Source: Pseudomonas sp. PA27(2017) (GTDB lineage: Bacteria > Pseudomonadota > Gammaproteobacteria > Pseudomonadales > Pseudomonadaceae). From it: 64,000 bases of DNA. Position 1 is the first letter of the stretch; every line of letters starts with the position of its first letter. The notes beneath the pieces were generated by a model, which was not told where the DNA came from, ran no database searches, and worked only from the letters and a program-made list of their open reading frames with translations. Below are positions 62,278 to 64,000 of the stretch, piece by piece. A program made the translations under genes and the position numbers. Location: contig NZ_MSXW01000028.1 in NCBI RefSeq assembly GCF_001945445.1, positions 1 through 64,000 of the forward strand. Reading direction: 5' to 3'.

Positions 62278-63234
62278 TCAGCCGAACTGGTGACGGTATT
62301 GCACCGGGGTCAGGCCCAGGCGCTTGTCGAACATCTGCCGCATATGCCGAGTGCTGCCGAAGCCGCTGCGAAAGGCCACGGTCTTCAACGGCAGCTCGGT
62401 GCTTTCCAGCAGCGAGCGGGCGTGGTCGACACGGGCGTTGAGCACGAACTCCATGGGCGTCATCTGTAGCTCGCGGGTGAATACCCGGGCAAAGTTGCGC
62501 ACGCTCATCGCCGCCAGCTCGGCCAGTTGCTCGACGCTGAACGGCTCCTGAATGTTTTCCAGCACGTACTGCTGCACACGGTCCAGCGGCGTGGCGCCCT
62601 GGGTGCTCGGTGGCAGCAGTGGGCTGAACTGAGCTTGGCCGCCCTGCCGCTTGATCACCACCAGCAGCACCTTGGCAACGTCCAGCGCGAGCTTCTTGCC
62701 GTGGTCGTCGGCGAGCATCGACAGCGCCAGGTCGATACCTGCCGTCACGCCGCCGGAACTGAGCAGCTTGCCGTCCTTGGTGAACAACTGATCGGTTTCC
62801 AGCTGCGCCTTGGGAAAGCGCTTGGCCAGGCGATCCAGGTAATGCCAGTGGGTGGTCACGCGATAGCCGTCGAGCAGCCCTGCCTCGCCGAGGATGAAGG
62901 CGCCGGTGCATATCGCACCATGGCGGCGCGAGGCCTGGGCCGCCTCACGCAACCAGCCATGCAGGTACGGATGCCGGTCGTTGTAGGCCCCCGGCCCGCC
63001 GGGCACCAGCAGGGTGTCATAGGCTGGCGGTGCATCGATGGCCAGTTGATCGGCCTGCATGACGATGCCGTTGGAAGCACGCGCGCTGAGCGACTCGGCG
63101 CCCAGGGTGACGATGCGGTAGTGGTCGCTCTCGGGCAGGTAACGGTTGGCGACCGAGAACACCTCGATGGGGCCCGCCACGTCGAGCATCAGGACGTCGG
63201 CGAAGAGCAGAATCGCCACGGTTTTGGTGGTCAT
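62278..63234 (-). CDS. GlxA-type AraC regulator with DJ-1/PfpI domain
   Basis: A 318-residue regulator. A DJ-1/PfpI-like N-terminal domain (~5-185, with the AICTGAFILGEAGLLDG-type elbow, Cys in ICTGA) is followed by an AraC helix-turn-helix pair (VEQLAELAAMSVRNFARVF in part, ~220-318). This layout is that of GlxA-family activators of nitrogen-compound catabolism genes. The start at 63234 (MTTKTVAILLF) is chosen. The regulated operon is not within the window. Confidence 0.9.
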   Translation of the reverse strand: MTTKTVAILLFADVLMLDVAGPIEVFSVANRYLPESDHYRIVTLGAESLSARASNGIVMQADQLAIDAPPAYDTLLVPGGPGAYNDRHPYLHGWLREAAQASRRHGAICTGAFILGEAGLLDGYRVTTHWHYLDRLAKRFPKAQLETDQLFTKDGKLLSSGGVTAGIDLALSMLADDHGKKLALDVAKVLLVVIKRQGGQAQFSPLLPPSTQGATPLDRVQQYVLENIQEPFSVEQLAELAAMSVRNFARVFTRELQMTPMEFVLNARVDHARSLLESTELPLKTVAFRSGFGSTRHMRQMFDKRLGLTPVQYRHQFG

Positions 63235-63410
63235 GCACAATCTCGAAGCATAAAAGGCCGGATGCCGCTGCCCCGTGGGAGCGATCGTCAGTTTTGTAAA
63301 TCCTAGCGTCGATTATCGGAGCATGACAGCCGGCCGCACAGCCCCCGCAAGAGGTGCCGGCATGCCCCACCAAAGTGTTGGTGGCAGAGCGCCAGGCAAG
63401 GTATTCGGCT

Positions 63411-64000
63411 TCAGGCGGCCATGAACCTGAGGATCTGCTCGCGCAACCAGCGTTCGGCCGGGTCCTGATCCTGGGCGGCGCGCCAGACCATGGTCAGCTG
63501 CGCCGGCACGATCTCGAACGGCGGCTCTTCCATCACCAGGCCGCCGCCCTGCACCAGCGCCTCGGCGGCGTAGTCGGGAATGGTGGCGATCATGTCGGAG
63601 TTGCGCAGCAGCGCGCCCAGGCCGTTGAAATGCGGCACCGCCAGGGCGATCCTACGGCTGCGCTGCAGGCGCGCCAGGTCCTGATCGATGTTGCCGCACA
63701 GGTCGCCTGACATCGACACCAGCGCATGGGGGCGCGTGCAGTAATCGTCCAGGGTCAGTGGCGGCGTGCCGTCGGCGGCGCGAATCACCATGGCGCGGAT
63801 GTCGCGCAGGCGACGGCATTTGGCATTGGCCGGCAGTTGGGTGGTGTAGCTGATGCCGATGGACACCTCGCCAGTGGCGAGCAACCCGGGCAGCAGCAGG
63901 AAGTTGGCATTGCGCACCACCAGCACGCATTCGGGCGCCTGTTGGCGCAGGTGGGCGAGCAACTGGGGCAGCAGGCCGCATTCGACGTCATCGGACATGC
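63411..64000 (-). CDS. LysR-family regulator, C-terminal part (cut by window end)
   Basis: The last ~195 residues of a LysR-type protein, the substrate-binding domain from SDDVECGLLPQLLAHLRQQAP to the stop. The DNA-binding N-terminus lies beyond base 64000. Typical elements: GEVSIGISY, NGLGALLRNSDMIATIPDYAAE and TMVWRAAQDQDPAERWLREQI. The effector is unknown. Confidence 0.85.
   Translation of the reverse strand, partial: MSDDVECGLLPQLLAHLRQQAPECVLVVRNANFLLLPGLLATGEVSIGISYTTQLPANAKCRRLRDIRAMVIRAADGTPPLTLDDYCTRPHALVSMSGDLCGNIDQDLARLQRSRRIALAVPHFNGLGALLRNSDMIATIPDYAAEALVQGGGLVMEEPPFEIVPAQLTMVWRAAQDQDPAERWLREQILRFMAA

Noticed and set aside
1..64000. CRISPR array or rRNA operon
   Set aside because: No regularly spaced short repeats with unique spacers and no rRNA sequence were seen; the repeats present are REPINs, one large palindrome and small operators.

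Overview
The window is chromosomal DNA of a gamma-proteobacterium of the genus Pseudomonas. The evidence is the high-GC protein-coding style, the CbrA/CbrB system followed by a CrcZ-type sRNA, and long blocks whose gene order I recognise from P. aeruginosa: cbrA-cbrB-crcZ-pcnB-folK-panB-panC-pgi-acs, a PA4642-like gene with hpt-upp-uraA, and hemH through ychF and tRNA-Met. The species cannot be fixed from sequence alone; the differences from P. aeruginosa (no panD between panC and pgi, a large light-response operon, other genes upstream of cbrA) point to another lineage.

Layout. 0.3-4 kb: a small membrane protein, then a minus-strand pair encoding a transglutaminase-like protein and an ATP-grasp/alpha-E fusion. 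4.1-9.4 kb: cbrX-cbrA-cbrB and the sigma-54-dependent sRNA CrcZ, the carbon/nitrogen balance and catabolite-repression relay. 9.5-17.2 kb: poly(A) polymerase, folate and pantothenate synthesis, glucose-6-phosphate isomerase, acetyl-CoA synthetase, with a 128-bp palindromic repeat before acs. 17.3-25.5 kb: an MpaB-like oxygenase, an rRNA-methyltransferase-like protein, a DUF748 envelope protein, two tandem DUF2845 proteins, a PA4642-family protein and a SulP transporter, separated by REPIN-type repeats. 25.7-28.5 kb: purine/pyrimidine salvage (hpt, upp, uraA). 28.5-32 kb: hemH, an epimerase, a renalase-like flavoprotein and a Trp-rich small protein.

32-37.2 kb is the most interesting block. 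Two tandem TGTACA-N12-TGTACA operators precede an overlapping gene run: a DUF523-DUF1722 tRNA 4-thiouridine desulfidase (RudS-like), a class II LitR/PplR1-type MerR regulator without a recognisable B12 site, a CPD photolyase, a short-chain dehydrogenase that lacks its catalytic tyrosine, and a DUF2878 membrane protein. It reads as a light-induced photoprotection operon that repairs UV damage in DNA and removes the near-UV-absorbing base from tRNA. A YkgJ-type protein and the lipid A deacylase PagL follow.

37.8-52.2 kb is a housekeeping block: murI-moeB-prmC-prfA-hemA on one strand; then a TPR lipoprotein, lolB, ispE, two tRNA-Gln, prs, rplY, pth and ychF on the other; then a PAS/GGDEF diguanylate cyclase and tRNA-Met. 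52.2-55.4 kb, just downstream of tRNA-Met, is a decayed integration hotspot with higBA, a nonsense-mutated tyrosine integrase, a VapBC/FitAB-type toxin-antitoxin pair and a second, truncated and frameshifted copy of the same integrase. 55.4-64 kb holds two small envelope proteins and a run of regulators: a beta-propeller sensor kinase with a LuxR-type response regulator, an AraC regulator, a winged-helix STAND ATPase, a GlxA-type regulator and a LysR-type protein cut by the window edge.
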